A stretch of DNA of 64,000 nucleotides, taken from NCBI GenBank assembly GCA_963732695.1, contig CAVTAP010000013.1:372001-436000 (forward strand). The letters are read 5' to 3'. A program made the translations under genes and the position numbers. The notes under the pieces are model-generated. The model worked only from the letters and a program-made list of their open reading frames with translations. It was not told where the DNA came from and ran no database searches. The DNA is from CADEDH01 sp963732695 (GTDB taxonomy: Bacteria; Actinomycetota; Acidimicrobiia; Acidimicrobiales; SZUA-35). Positions 7,905-16,471 of this stretch are shown here, in pieces. The stretch's first letter is position 1, and every line of letters starts with the position of its first letter.

Positions 7905-8786
7905 ATGGACGCCGTCCTGCCCTTCACCGTCGACCTTCCGCCGGGCACCACCTTCGGTGCCGTGGTCACCGGGATCGATCTGCGGGAGCCCACCCCCGGC
8001 CAGCTCATGGCTCTGCTCGACCTGTGGCACGAGCGGGCGGTGCTGGTGTTCCCCGGCCAGCACCTCACCGACGCCGAGCAGATCGCCTTCTCCGCCCACT
8101 TCGGTCGCTTCGAGCGGGGCCTGCGTCAGACGTCGGACTCCAAGCTGGCCGTGCTGTCCAACGTCGGGCGCGACGGCGAGGTGGTGGCGCCCACCGAGCT
8201 CCAGGCCCGGTTCCTGGTGGGCAACACCTACTGGCACGCCGACAGCTCCTACAAGCGGGTGGGGGCCAAGGCTTCGCTGCTGTCGGCCCGGGAGGTGCCG
8301 TCCACCGGCGGTGAGACCGAGTGGGCCGACATGCGGGCCGCCTACGACGCCCTGGCCCCCGACATGAAGGAGCGGCTGGAGGGGGCGGTGGCGGTGCACA
8401 GCTACGCCTTCAGCCACACCTGGCACGGGGGCCAGGAGATGCTCGGCGCCAGCGACCTGGCCCACCTCGGCCCGGTTGAGCATCCGGTGGTGTTCACCCA
8501 TCCCGCCACCGGGCGGCGCAACCTGTACATGGGCCGCCACGCCAGCCATCTGGCGGGGGAGGACGTGGAGGTCAGCCGAATCCTGCTGGCGCTGCTCACC
8601 GAGGAGGCGTGCCACCCGCCCCGGGTCTGGACCCACCGCTGGGAGCGGGGCGATCTGGCCATGTGGGACAACCGGTGCATCCTGCACCGGGGCCACCCCT
8701 GGCCCGACGACCAGGCCCGCACCATGGTCCGCACCACCCTGGCCGGCGACGACCCCACCAACGAGTGGGTGCTCCCGGAGAGCTGA
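7905..8786 (+). CDS. TauD/TfdA-family Fe(II)/2-oxoglutarate dioxygenase
   Basis: A 293-residue non-haem iron dioxygenase of the TauD/TfdA family, which hydroxylates taurine, 2,4-D or similar acids using 2-oxoglutarate. The HxD iron motif is at H111-A-D113 (TYWHADSSY), the distal His is at about 261 (MWDNRCILHRG), and a 2-oxoglutarate-binding Arg follows within TMVRTTL. A TACGGT hexamer sits 5 nt before the ATG. It is followed after 9 nt by an LLM oxidoreductase, likely one operon, divergent from the VOC/TetR/CaiB operon. The substrate is not predictable. Confidence 0.9.
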   Translation: MDAVLPFTVDLPPGTTFGAVVTGIDLREPTPGQLMALLDLWHERAVLVFPGQHLTDAEQIAFSAHFGRFERGLRQTSDSKLAVLSNVGRDGEVVAPTELQARFLVGNTYWHADSSYKRVGAKASLLSAREVPSTGGETEWADMRAAYDALAPDMKERLEGAVAVHSYAFSHTWHGGQEMLGASDLAHLGPVEHPVVFTHPATGRRNLYMGRHASHLAGEDVEVSRILLALLTEEACHPPRVWTHRWERGDLAMWDNRCILHRGHPWPDDQARTMVRTTLAGDDPTNEWVLPES

Positions 8787-8795
8787 GGTCCGGCT

Positions 8796-9764
8796 ATGGC
8801 GTCCGAACGGTTGGGGATCGTGCTGTCGACGGCCACGGCGGCACCGCCGAAGGAGTTCGTCGAGCTGGGCCGCATCGCCGAGGGCAACGGGTTCGAGGCC
8901 CTGCTCGTGAACGAAGGTCGGGGCGACGCACTGGCCTGCGCCGAGGCGATCGCCCTCGGCACCTCCACGATCAGGGTCGGCACCAACATCGCCAACATCT
9001 ACTTCCGCCACCCGTTCCTGGCCGCCATGAGCGCCTGGACGATCTCGGAGCTGTCGGACGGCCGGCTGATCCTGGGTCTCGGCATCAGCCACCGGCGGAT
9101 GGTGGAGTCGCTCGGCATCGAGATGCACGAACCCCGGGAGTACCTGCGGTCCTACGTGCAGGCGGTGAAGCAGGGGTTGGCCGGCGAGTCGGCCGAGGGG
9201 CTGTTCCGGCCCCGCCGGGCCGGGCACGCCGTTCCTGTGCTGGCCGCCGCCCTCACGGCCGAGACGGCCCGGGTGGGCGGCGAAGTGGGCGACGGGATCA
9301 TGCCGTTCCTGCCGTCACGGTCGTACCTCACCGAGCTGGTGGCCGAGGCCCGCCACGCCGCCACCGACGTGGGCCGGGACCCCGACGGGCTCGACTGCAT
9401 CATCAGCATCCCCACGTTCGTCTCCGACGACGTCAGCCAGGCCCGCTCCGCCGCCCGCTACAACATCGCCGCCTTCGCCCGCCTGCCCAACTACCGCCGC
9501 CAGTGGCGGCGCAGCGGATTCGTCGAGGAGGTCGACGCCATGCAGGAGGCGTGGAAGGGACGTGACCGGCGGGCGGTGGCCGCCCTGGTGAGCGACCGCA
9601 TGGTGGAGCAGGTCTGCGTGTTCGGCCCGCCCGGCCAGTGCCGCGAGCAGCTCGACGCCTTCCGGGAGGCCGGCGCCGGGATGCCGGTGCTGGCCGTCAG
9701 CCCGGTGAACGAGGACCGACTCGACGCCACCCGCAAGGCTCTCACCGCCCTCGCCCCCCGCTGA
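8796..9764 (+). CDS. LLM-class flavin/F420-dependent oxidoreductase
   Basis: A 322-residue luciferase-like monooxygenase-fold oxidoreductase. Diagnostic segments are GIVLSTAT, TSTIRVGTNIANIYFRHPFLAAMSAWTI, LSDGRLILGLGISHRRMVE and the C-terminal FGPPGQCREQLDAFREAGAG. Actinobacterial members usually use F420 or FMN. It starts 9 nt after the dioxygenase gene and probably belongs to the same operon. The substrate is unknown. Confidence 0.88.
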   Translation: MASERLGIVLSTATAAPPKEFVELGRIAEGNGFEALLVNEGRGDALACAEAIALGTSTIRVGTNIANIYFRHPFLAAMSAWTISELSDGRLILGLGISHRRMVESLGIEMHEPREYLRSYVQAVKQGLAGESAEGLFRPRRAGHAVPVLAAALTAETARVGGEVGDGIMPFLPSRSYLTELVAEARHAATDVGRDPDGLDCIISIPTFVSDDVSQARSAARYNIAAFARLPNYRRQWRRSGFVEEVDAMQEAWKGRDRRAVAALVSDRMVEQVCVFGPPGQCREQLDAFREAGAGMPVLAVSPVNEDRLDATRKALTALAPR

Positions 9765-9783
9765 GGCCCGAAACCCCTGCGAA

Positions 9784-9824
9784 CTGTGGCGCCCGGTGCT
9801 GTATTTCGCGCGCTGGTGCCACAG
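9784..9824. terminator. inverted repeat between convergent genes
   Basis: CTGTGGCGCC and GGTGCCACAG can form a 10-bp stem with one G-U pair and a 21-nt loop. It lies between the LLM stop (9764) and the CaiB stop (9848) and is a plausible bidirectional terminator without a T-tract. Confidence 0.45.
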
Positions 9825-9847
9825 ATCCCAGCTCGAGGTGGGGTGAT

Positions 9848-11074
9848 TCAGGTGTTGCTCTGGCGGAGCACGCCGGCTGCGGTGAGCTCGGCCACCCGCT
9901 CGGCCGACATCCCGAGCCGGCCGCCCAGGATCTCGGCGTTGTGCTGGCCCAGCGTGGGAGCGGTCAAGTCGGGCAATTGGGGCTGGGCCCCGAACTTGAA
10001 CGGGTAACCGGGGATCGGCACCTTGCCCGCCAGCGGGTCGTCGACCCAGCGCACCATGTCCCGGGCCTCGTAATGGGGGTGGCCGATGGCGTCGGTTGGC
10101 GACAGCACGGGCGAGCACGGCACCCGGAACGACTCCAGGTGGGCGATGAGGTCGGCGTCGGTGGCGAAGGTGGCCATCCAGGTCTCGGTCAGCTCGATCA
10201 GCTCGTGGCGGCGGGCCGCCCGCTCCGGCATCGTCTTGTAGCGCGGATCGTCGATCAGGTCGGGCCGGCCCAGGGCCTGGCAGAAGTTGGGCCACTGGAG
10301 GTCGAGGCACAGCACCACGATCCAGCCCTGGGGACCCTTGAACGTGCCGACGGGGAACACCAGCTCGTGGTGCCGGCCCATCCGCTTGGGCTCGTAGCCG
10401 CCGAAGTGGGCGCATTCGAGGTGGCCCTCGTGCATGTGGAACATGCAGTCGACCATGGCGATGTCGATGTGCTGGCCCCGGCCGGTGCGCTCCCGGTGGA
10501 ACAGGGCGTAGCCCAGGGAGGCGAAGGCGTGCACCGCGGTGCCGGTGTCGGCGATCGAGGAGCCAACGAAGTAGGGCGGGCCGTCGGGGTCGCCGGTCAT
10601 GTGCATGAGGCCGGAGAAGGCCTGGACGATGAAGTCGTACCCCGTCTTGTTGGCGTAGGGGCTGGTGCGGCCGAAGGCCGACACCGAGGCCATGATCAGG
10701 TTGGGGTTGAGCTTACGCAGGCTCTCGTAGTCGAGGCCCCGCTTGGCCAGGATCTCGGGGGTGCCGGTGTTCTCGGCCACCACGTCCACCTGGGGCACGA
10801 GGTCCTTGATGATCTGGAGACCCTCGGTGGTGTTCCAGTCGACGCAGAGGCTCTTCTTGCCCCGGTTGTGCTGGACGAACCAGGCCGAGCGGCCGTTGTC
10901 GAGCACGACGGGCAGGAAGCGGGCGCCGTCGCCGGTGTCGGGCAGCTCGATCTTGATGATGTCGGCCCCCAGCTCGGCCATCATGCGGGTGATCCCGGCG
11001 CCGGCCAGGTACTGGGTGAGGTCGAGAACGGTGACACCTTCGAGGATCAGCTCCCGGTCGGTCGTCTCGGTCAT
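9848..11074 (-). CDS. CaiB/BaiF-type (family III) CoA-transferase
   Basis: A 408-residue single-domain family III CoA-transferase of normal length. It begins with LEGVTVLDLTQYLAGAGITRMMAELGADIIKIE, contains the HNRGKKSLCVDW block, and has the catalytic Asp in SSIADTGTAVHAFASLGYAL followed by GRGQHIDIAM. AAGGGGGA lies about 7 nt before the ATG. It is not in an obvious operon: a 170-nt gap containing a palindromic repeat separates it from the upstream peptidase gene. It probably activates a carboxylic acid as its CoA ester for beta-oxidation. Confidence 0.9.
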   Translation of the reverse strand: MTETTDRELILEGVTVLDLTQYLAGAGITRMMAELGADIIKIELPDTGDGARFLPVVLDNGRSAWFVQHNRGKKSLCVDWNTTEGLQIIKDLVPQVDVVAENTGTPEILAKRGLDYESLRKLNPNLIMASVSAFGRTSPYANKTGYDFIVQAFSGLMHMTGDPDGPPYFVGSSIADTGTAVHAFASLGYALFHRERTGRGQHIDIAMVDCMFHMHEGHLECAHFGGYEPKRMGRHHELVFPVGTFKGPQGWIVVLCLDLQWPNFCQALGRPDLIDDPRYKTMPERAARRHELIELTETWMATFATDADLIAHLESFRVPCSPVLSPTDAIGHPHYEARDMVRWVDDPLAGKVPIPGYPFKFGAQPQLPDLTAPTLGQHNAEILGGRLGMSAERVAELTAAGVLRQSNT

Positions 11075-11157
11075 GGCGGTCCCCCTTGCCCGGGGATCTG
11101 AACCCCGGCGTGCGTGCCTGCCGTCGCCGTTGACGTGTCGGCCGAGCTTAGGTGCCG

Positions 11158-11208
11158 CCGAACCTTGTAGAGAAATGCCGCCTCTGCCGGCGGGCTCGAC
11201 GAAGTTCG
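11158..11208. repeat. dispersed palindromic repeat, copy A (intergenic)
   Basis: CCGAACCTTGT, TGCCGCC and GACGAAGTTCG occur in the same order as in the copy at 18181. It lies in the 170-nt gap between the peptidase stop (11245) and the CaiB start (11074). Confidence 0.55.
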
Positions 11209-11244
11209 AACCGTGGCACGGTTAGGTGGCGGCGCGGGCCGGCT

Positions 11245-12144
11245 CTACCGCCGCCGGCCGAGGAACGTCCCGACCGTGGCCAGGTACGCCTCCGGCTCCT
11301 CCAGATGGGCGGTGTGCGAGCTGTGCTCGAACACCGCCACCTCGGCCCCCGGGATCCCGTCCGCCAGCGGGCCGGCGCACGGCGGGCCCATCTCGTCGTG
11401 ACGGCCGCAGGTGACGAGGGTGGGGATGTCGATGGCCCCCAGGTCGGCCGTGCGGTCCCAGGTGCGGAGGTTGCCGGTGATCACCAGCTCGTTCGGCCCC
11501 TGCATCACCTCGTAGCTCTGGTTGTTCTCCAGGTTGGCGATCGTGCGCAGCATGGGCTCGGGCCACTCGGGCAGGCGGCACACGTGCTCGGCGTAGAACT
11601 GCTCGGCCGCCCGCGTGTAGGCGTCGCCGGTGACGTCGCCGGTGACGTCGCCCTCGTCGAGCGCCGCTCGGGCCTCGGCCGGTAGCAGGGTGCGCAGGCG
11701 CCGGGTCTCGGCCTCGAAGGCGGCCAGGCTGGACGACGTCGACGCCAGCACCGCCCGCTCCACCCCGGCCGCCGCCGGCCCGGCCGGACGGGTGGTGAGG
11801 TACTCGACGGCCAGCCAGCCGCCCCACGAGTGGCCGAGCAGGTGGACCCGGCGGAGCCCCAGAGCGGCACGGACCAGATCGATCTCCCGCACGAAACGGT
11901 CGATCACCCAGCGGCCGGGATCATCGCCGGGTCGGTCGGAGCGGCCGGAACCCAGCTGGTCGTAGAACACCACCGGCCGGTCGGCGGCCAGGGCCTCCAG
12001 CGGCTCCAGGTAGTCATACCCGCACCCGGGGCCGCCGTGGAGCACCAGCAGCGGTACCGCCCCCCGGCCCGGGTCGGCCGGCCCGCCGCCCACGATCCGG
12101 TACCACACCGAGTACCCGTCCTCGACCTCGATCCGTCCCTCCAC
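11245..12144 (-). CDS. alpha/beta-hydrolase, proline iminopeptidase-like (S33)
   Basis: A 299-residue alpha/beta-hydrolase of the S33 proline-iminopeptidase/tricorn-factor group. It shows the LLVLHGGPGCGYDYL oxyanion block, YDQLGSGRSD, the nucleophile elbow GHSWGG, the acid region TLVTCGRHDE and the catalytic His in HSSHTAHLEEPEAY. The start is a GTG at 12144 with GAGGAGG just upstream. It begins 11 nt after the stop of a TetR gene, so the two are co-transcribed. It probably hydrolyses small amides, esters or N-terminal residues; the true substrate is unknown. Confidence 0.87.
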   Translation of the reverse strand: MEGRIEVEDGYSVWYRIVGGGPADPGRGAVPLLVLHGGPGCGYDYLEPLEALAADRPVVFYDQLGSGRSDRPGDDPGRWVIDRFVREIDLVRAALGLRRVHLLGHSWGGWLAVEYLTTRPAGPAAAGVERAVLASTSSSLAAFEAETRRLRTLLPAEARAALDEGDVTGDVTGDAYTRAAEQFYAEHVCRLPEWPEPMLRTIANLENNQSYEVMQGPNELVITGNLRTWDRTADLGAIDIPTLVTCGRHDEMGPPCAGPLADGIPGAEVAVFEHSSHTAHLEEPEAYLATVGTFLGRRR

Positions 12145-12155
12145 CGACTTCCTCC

Positions 12156-12839
12156 TCACGTCTCTGACCGGTCGGTGCCGGACCTCGCTCGAGGGCGGGC
12201 CTCGGACAGCGTCGACGCCGTGGCGATGGCCTGGAGATGTTCCGTGTACCTTTCGGCCGTCCACCCGTGGATGTCGACGAAGCGCCGGTGGGTCATGGGG
12301 TCGATGAGGACGTCGAGAATCACCGCCGCCTCGTCGATCGTGAGGCCGGGTCGGAGGCCGCCCAACTCGGCCAGGCGGGCCACGACCTGGCGGGCGCCGT
12401 CGAGACGATGCCCGTCCGATGTGGCCAGCAGGGCTGCCACGTCGGCGTCGGCGTTGGCGGCCACGAGGAACACGACGTACAGCGTGGCGATGCGCTCGGC
12501 GATGGCGGCGTTCATGGCGATCCACGATTCGAGCACCTCGACGGGATCGTCGGCCTGCATGAGCCGCTGCATCACCGGCCGGTCGGCGATGGCGATCGGC
12601 TCGTCGTCGCCGGCCAGGGTCCAGTCGAACGCCAGCTTGAGGATGTCCGCCTTGCCGCCCACCGAGGTGAAGACGGTCCGGCGGCTCACCCCGGCGCGCT
12701 CGGCGATGGCATCGATCGTCGTGGGCACGTAGCCGCGTTCGACGAACAGTCCGGCGCCGGCGTCGACGATGCGGCGACGGGTGCCCCGTGACTGCTCTTC
12801 GCGCAGCGTCGACCGGTACGGCCGCGGGACGTCGCTCAT
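12156..12839 (-). CDS. TetR-family transcriptional regulator
   Basis: A 227-residue TetR regulator with an N-terminal helix-turn-helix (RRRIVDAGAGLFVERG, TTIDAIAERAGVSRRTVFTSVGGKADIL) and a helical C-terminal domain. It is divergent from an FAD-dependent monooxygenase, and the 84-nt space holds a long interrupted palindrome (12875-12905). It is followed by the peptidase gene. The arrangement suggests autorepression and control of the monooxygenase. Confidence 0.9.
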   Translation of the reverse strand: MSDVPRPYRSTLREEQSRGTRRRIVDAGAGLFVERGYVPTTIDAIAERAGVSRRTVFTSVGGKADILKLAFDWTLAGDDEPIAIADRPVMQRLMQADDPVEVLESWIAMNAAIAERIATLYVVFLVAANADADVAALLATSDGHRLDGARQVVARLAELGGLRPGLTIDEAAVILDVLIDPMTHRRFVDIHGWTAERYTEHLQAIATASTLSEARPRARSGTDRSET

Positions 12840-12874
12840 CAGGCGCTCCGAAAAAGGGTTGCCGCATTTGGATG

Positions 12875-12905
12875 CACTGTTAGTGTAATCATCTAACTCA
12901 CAGTG
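12875..12905. promoter_or_regulatory. candidate TetR operator in divergent promoter
   Basis: CACTGTTAG, nine spacer bases, then CTAAC-tc-ACAGTG form an inverted repeat with a 2-nt bulge. It lies 36 nt from the TetR start and 19 nt from the monooxygenase start, and AGGAG-rich ribosome binding sequence follows on the plus strand. Confidence 0.5.
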
Positions 12906-12923
12906 TAGGAGAAGGAGAAGAAC

Positions 12924-14297
12924 ATGAGAGTGATCATCGTCGGGGCCGGGCCGACCGGCCTAACCGTTGGCGCCGCGCTCGCTCGGCGCCGGCACCACGT
13001 GGTGGCGATCGACCAGGATCCGGGGCCGTCATCGGACGGCTCGTGGCGGCGGCGCGGCGTGATGCAGTTCGAGCAGGCGCACGGCTTCCGCCCGCAGGTG
13101 CACGACCTCCTGATGGCGGAGTGGCCCGAGGCGTGGCGGAGGTGGCAGGGCCTCGGTGCCGACCGGGTCGTCGAGTTTCGTGCCGCAGTCGGCGGGCCCG
13201 AGGCGTTCGGTATCCGGTCGCGCCGTTCGACCTACGAGCGGGCGTTGCGGCTGGCGGCCGCCGATGTGGACGGTCTCACGGTCGCCACCGGTCGTGTCGA
13301 GGGCCTCATCGAGGAAGCGGGGCGGGTCATCGGCGTGATCGTCGACGGCACGCGGCACCATGCCGACCTCGTGATCAACGCCAGTGGCCGGCTGTCCCGG
13401 TTGGCGCCACCCGCTCAGCTCGGAGGCGACACCGGCATGGCCTATGTCTCCCGCACCTTCCGCCGGCGGGCCGGAGCGCCTCCGGGGCCGATCGTCAGCC
13501 CGTTGGCCTGGAGCGGCCAGTTCCACGGGTACGACGGCTACGTCTTCCCCCACGAGCACGGCCACATCTCGGTGGTGCTCATCCGCCCCACGGCCGACGT
13601 CGAGTTCGGCGTGCTCCGTCATCTCGACGCCTTCGAGGCGGCCTGCCGGGCGATCCCGGCGCTGGCGGAATGGACCGACCCGGAGCTCACCACCCCGACC
13701 AGCGGTGTGCTGGTGGGGGGCGGTCTGCTGAATCTGTACCGGCCGCAGTCCGGCCGGTCGGGCCTGGTGGCGGTCGGCGATGCCGTGGCCACCACCGCCC
13801 CCACCGCCGGTCGGGGCCTGGCCATGGCCAGCATGCAGATCGGCGCCCTGCTCCGGTTGCTGGATGCAGGAGCCGATCCGCCGACCATCGGGGGGCCCTT
13901 CGGGACGTGGTGTGACACCTGGATGCGCCCGTGGGTGGAGGACCATCTGGCGTTCGACGCCGAATCGGTCCGGCGCTGGAAGGGGCAGGACATCGACCTG
14001 GGCCAGCCGCTGACGTCGGCCGCCATCGCCGCCGCCGCCCAGGCCGACCCGTCCATCGGCCCCCTGGTTGCGCCCTTCCACGCCATGGCCGCCCTGCCGG
14101 TGTCTCTGGCCGACGCCGAGCACCGGGCGCGCGCCGTCTACGAGTCCGGCTGGCGTCCACCGATCGCCGACGGCCCGACGCGCGACGAGCTCGTCGCCCT
14201 CGCCTCCCGGGCCCACACCCGGCCGGGGGCGACCGCCGCCACCCGACTCCGGCGCCCGGGCTACCGGCCGCGCACCCCGGCCGTCCACCAGCACTAG
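12924..14297 (+). CDS. FAD-dependent monooxygenase/oxidoreductase (PHBH fold)
   Basis: A 457-residue flavoprotein. It has the N-terminal Rossmann motif MRVIIVGAGPTGLTVGAAL, an acidic ribose-binding residue in VVAIDQD, and the second FAD motif LVAVGDAVATTAPTAGRGLAMA near residue 290. These place it with squalene-epoxidase/PHBH-like monooxygenases. An AGGAGAAGGAG ribosome binding site precedes the ATG. It is divergent from the TetR gene and probably its target. The last ~60 residues are Arg/Pro-rich and less conserved. The substrate is unknown. Confidence 0.85.
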   Translation: MRVIIVGAGPTGLTVGAALARRRHHVVAIDQDPGPSSDGSWRRRGVMQFEQAHGFRPQVHDLLMAEWPEAWRRWQGLGADRVVEFRAAVGGPEAFGIRSRRSTYERALRLAAADVDGLTVATGRVEGLIEEAGRVIGVIVDGTRHHADLVINASGRLSRLAPPAQLGGDTGMAYVSRTFRRRAGAPPGPIVSPLAWSGQFHGYDGYVFPHEHGHISVVLIRPTADVEFGVLRHLDAFEAACRAIPALAEWTDPELTTPTSGVLVGGGLLNLYRPQSGRSGLVAVGDAVATTAPTAGRGLAMASMQIGALLRLLDAGADPPTIGGPFGTWCDTWMRPWVEDHLAFDAESVRRWKGQDIDLGQPLTSAAIAAAAQADPSIGPLVAPFHAMAALPVSLADAEHRARAVYESGWRPPIADGPTRDELVALASRAHTRPGATAATRLRRPGYRPRTPAVHQH

Positions 14298-14306
14298 GGA
14301 GTTCCG

Positions 14307-14990
14307 ATGATCACCACCCCGCCCTGTTACCGCCATACCCCTCCCAGACCCACACCCAGGAATGAGCCCGCCATGACCAGAACGATGCACGCTCCCGGTG
14401 ATCGGCGCCCGGACCTGCTCGACTATCGCCTCGTCCACCGAGCCATGACCGTCGACTTCGAACGGCTCGCCTTAGCCGCCGAGGAGCTCGCCTCCCGGCC
14501 GGACCGGGCCCGCAGGGCCGAGCTGCGCCGCTACCTCGGTGCCGTCACCGGCGAGGTGGTCAGCCACCACCACGTCGAGGACGCCCACGTCTGGCCCGCC
14601 CTGCAGGAACGGGCCGGCGACGACGTCGCCCTCGCACCGCTCACCGCCGACCACGAGCGGCTCGACCCGCTGCTCCAACTCGCCAACCAGCTCGCCCGGG
14701 CCGACGACCAGGGGCCACAACTCGCCGCCACCCTCCGCCAGGTCGCAGACCTCCTCGCCCGACATATCACCGACGAAGAGCACCACCTCTTCCCCGTCAT
14801 CGAGGCCCGCATGGGCGTGGAGGACTACCAGGAGCTGCGGCGGCGCTTCCGCGCCAACCTGCAGCTACGTCTCCTGCCGTTCGTCGTGCCCTGGGCCGTC
14901 AGTCACGCCACGGCGGAGGAGCGGCGCGCGGCGTCGATCGGGAGCCGCAGTGGTGGCTCAACCTCCTCGCCGACCCGCAGGCCGAGGTGA
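14307..14990 (+). CDS. hemerythrin-domain (HHE) protein with aberrant C-terminus
   Basis: A 227-residue protein with a hemerythrin HHE four-helix domain (about residues 35-175). Iron-ligand motifs are LVHRAMTVDFERL, HHHVEDAHVWPAL, TADHERLDPL and ITDEEHHLFPVIE. Such proteins bind O2 or NO or protect against oxidative stress. GGGAG 5 nt before the ATG at 14307 supports this start, 9 nt after the monooxygenase stop; the ATG at 14373 is an alternative. After about residue 205 the frame turns into low-complexity Ser/Arg sequence, because the DNA there belongs to a nitroreductase remnant in another frame. Confidence 0.8.
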   Translation: MITTPPCYRHTPPRPTPRNEPAMTRTMHAPGDRRPDLLDYRLVHRAMTVDFERLALAAEELASRPDRARRAELRRYLGAVTGEVVSHHHVEDAHVWPALQERAGDDVALAPLTADHERLDPLLQLANQLARADDQGPQLAATLRQVADLLARHITDEEHHLFPVIEARMGVEDYQELRRRFRANLQLRLLPFVVPWAVSHATAEERRAASIGSRSGGSTSSPTRRPR

Positions 14991-15115
14991 CGCAACGAGG
15001 ACGACGGTTCGCCGTCACCGCCGAACGCGTTGCGGCCGCCGAACGGCCCCAGCTCTGGGCCCAGGTCCGTCGGGAAGATCGCCATCGTCCGGCTCCGACC
15101 GAACGGCGAACGCTC
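14930..15115 (+). pseudogene. remnant of an F420 (deazaflavin)-dependent nitroreductase-family gene
   Basis: Read in the frame starting at 14942, the DNA encodes REPQWWLNLLADPQAEV and then RRFAVTAERVAAAERPQLW. These match the core of Ddn/nitroreductase-family deazaflavin proteins (xWYLNLxANPxxxV). A further frame then gives GKIAIVRLRPN, like the family's C-terminal strand, with the intervening segment lost. There is no start, and about two thirds of the gene is missing. The remnant is joined directly to the 3' end of the hemerythrin gene, so a deletion probably fused the two. Confidence 0.6.
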
Positions 15116-15128
15116 TGGCGCTCAGGTG

Positions 15129-16400
15129 TCAGCTGCCGCCGTAGAGTCGCTCCAGATCTGCCAGTTCCACGTCGGGCCGCTGCCGAGCCACCCGCCGTAG
15201 CTCGGCCGTGAACCCACCCCGGCCCACCAGCAGCCGGCGGAGCCCGGTGCTGGCCCGGTCTCCGAGCGCCGCCGCGATCTTGTCGAGGCGGGCCAGCTCG
15301 CCCACGCCCACCGGGCTCAGGCCTGCCTTGGTCTCACCGATGAGGATCACCTGGTCCTTGCCGTGGCGATCGGGCTCCACCGCCACCAGATCGATCTGGT
15401 GGCGGACCCGCCCCGCCGACAAGGTGGACGGGCCGACCAGCCGGGGGGAGCCCCCGACGGTCTCAGGGCTGGCGTGGGTGAGCAGCCACTCCGCTGCCAT
15501 CCACTCCAGATGGGGGCCGTAGATGAGTGACGCCACGCGGTGGGCGGCGTCGTCCCACACCGCTGAGGCCTGGCCCCGATTGAGGCGTAACTCGTCCGGC
15601 TCGATCAGCACCCGGTGGGTGCGCACGATGGGTTCAGCCAGTAGGAGGACGGACCGGTTCCGGTGGAGAGGATCGGGGCGCTGCTCGATCCAGCCGCTCT
15701 CGGTCAGAACGCGGAGGGGGAATGTGAACGATGCGTCAGCTCGACCGACCGCCGCCGCCACGTCGCCGCGTCGGCGGTTGCCGTCGGCCACGGCGGCGAG
15801 GAGGCCCCAATACAGGGCCCGGCTCCCGAGCGCCGGATCCTCGGACAGGACGACCTGGCCCTCGCGGTGCAGGGGCGACGTCGGTGTCAGCAGGTGATCC
15901 ACCGCCCATCGCCCCACGGCTCCCCGGCGCGGCCCCGTGCCGGCGAGCGCGAGGTAGCCAGGTGTGCCACCGACCAACGCGTGGAGTTGGAAAGCGGCAT
16001 CGGGGTTGTCGTCGACACCCCAGTAGGCGGCAGCCGTCCGGAAGTCGAACGGGCCGACCACGAGCTCCAGCGACGCCCGGCCACGGAGGGCGGCGTCGGG
16101 GCCGATCAGTGCCTTCATCTGGGAGAAGGCCGATCCGCACAGCACGAGCCTGGTCTGTCCCTGCCGGAGTGCCCCCGGCGTGAGCTGCGCCTGCACCACC
16201 GAGGCGACCTCCGGGGCGGCGTCGAGGAGGTAGCCGAACTCGTCGATCAGCACCACCCCCGGCTGTCCGTCGGGGCCGGGAAGGGAGAACGTCGCCTCGA
16301 ATGCGTCATCCCACGATGCAAACCGGCGCCGATCGGTCGAGCCGGACCAGCGGGAGAACTGCTGGGAGAAGAGATCGAGGTTCTGCTGCGATGAGAGCTG
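15129..16400 (-). pseudogene. 5'-truncated AAA-type ATPase (archaeal-ATPase/DUF234 group)
   Basis: About 420 codons of a P-loop ATPase of the archaeal-type/DUF234 group. Visible are FASWDDAFEATF, the Walker B segment VVLIDEFGYLL, sensor-like LVLCGSAFSQM, GGTPGYLAL, a winged-helix region, and a nuclease-like C-terminal domain with QVILIGETKAG. The Walker A P-loop and the first ~60 residues are absent, because the frame is closed by a TGA at about 16403. The break coincides with a 32-bp near-palindrome. The only good start is a GTG at 16256, right at Walker B, so the product would lack nucleotide binding. It is probably a deletion derivative. Confidence 0.65.
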
Positions 16401-16401
16401 T

Positions 16402-16433
16402 CAACCTATTGTAAGTGGACTTACACTAGGTTG
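16402..16433. repeat. 32-bp near-perfect palindrome
   Basis: CAACCTA, TTGTAAGT, GG, ACTTACAC, TAGGTTG: 14 of 16 half-site positions are symmetric. It sits exactly where the truncated ATPase frame begins and contains a TACAAT hexamer on the minus strand. It could be an operator with promoter, or a scar at a deletion junction. Confidence 0.6.
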
Positions 16434-16471
16434 TGACGTATCTGACCGGATCAGGCGTCGGGCCCGGCGGC

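Noticed and set aside
9638..11101. Plus-strand 487-codon open frame
   Set aside because: Antisense to the CaiB gene at 9848-11074, with no motif or ribosome binding site.
12145..12867. Extension of the peptidase frame through the TetR gene
   Set aside because: It is a frame-shifted shadow of TetR; GAGGAGG before the GTG at 12144 marks the true start.
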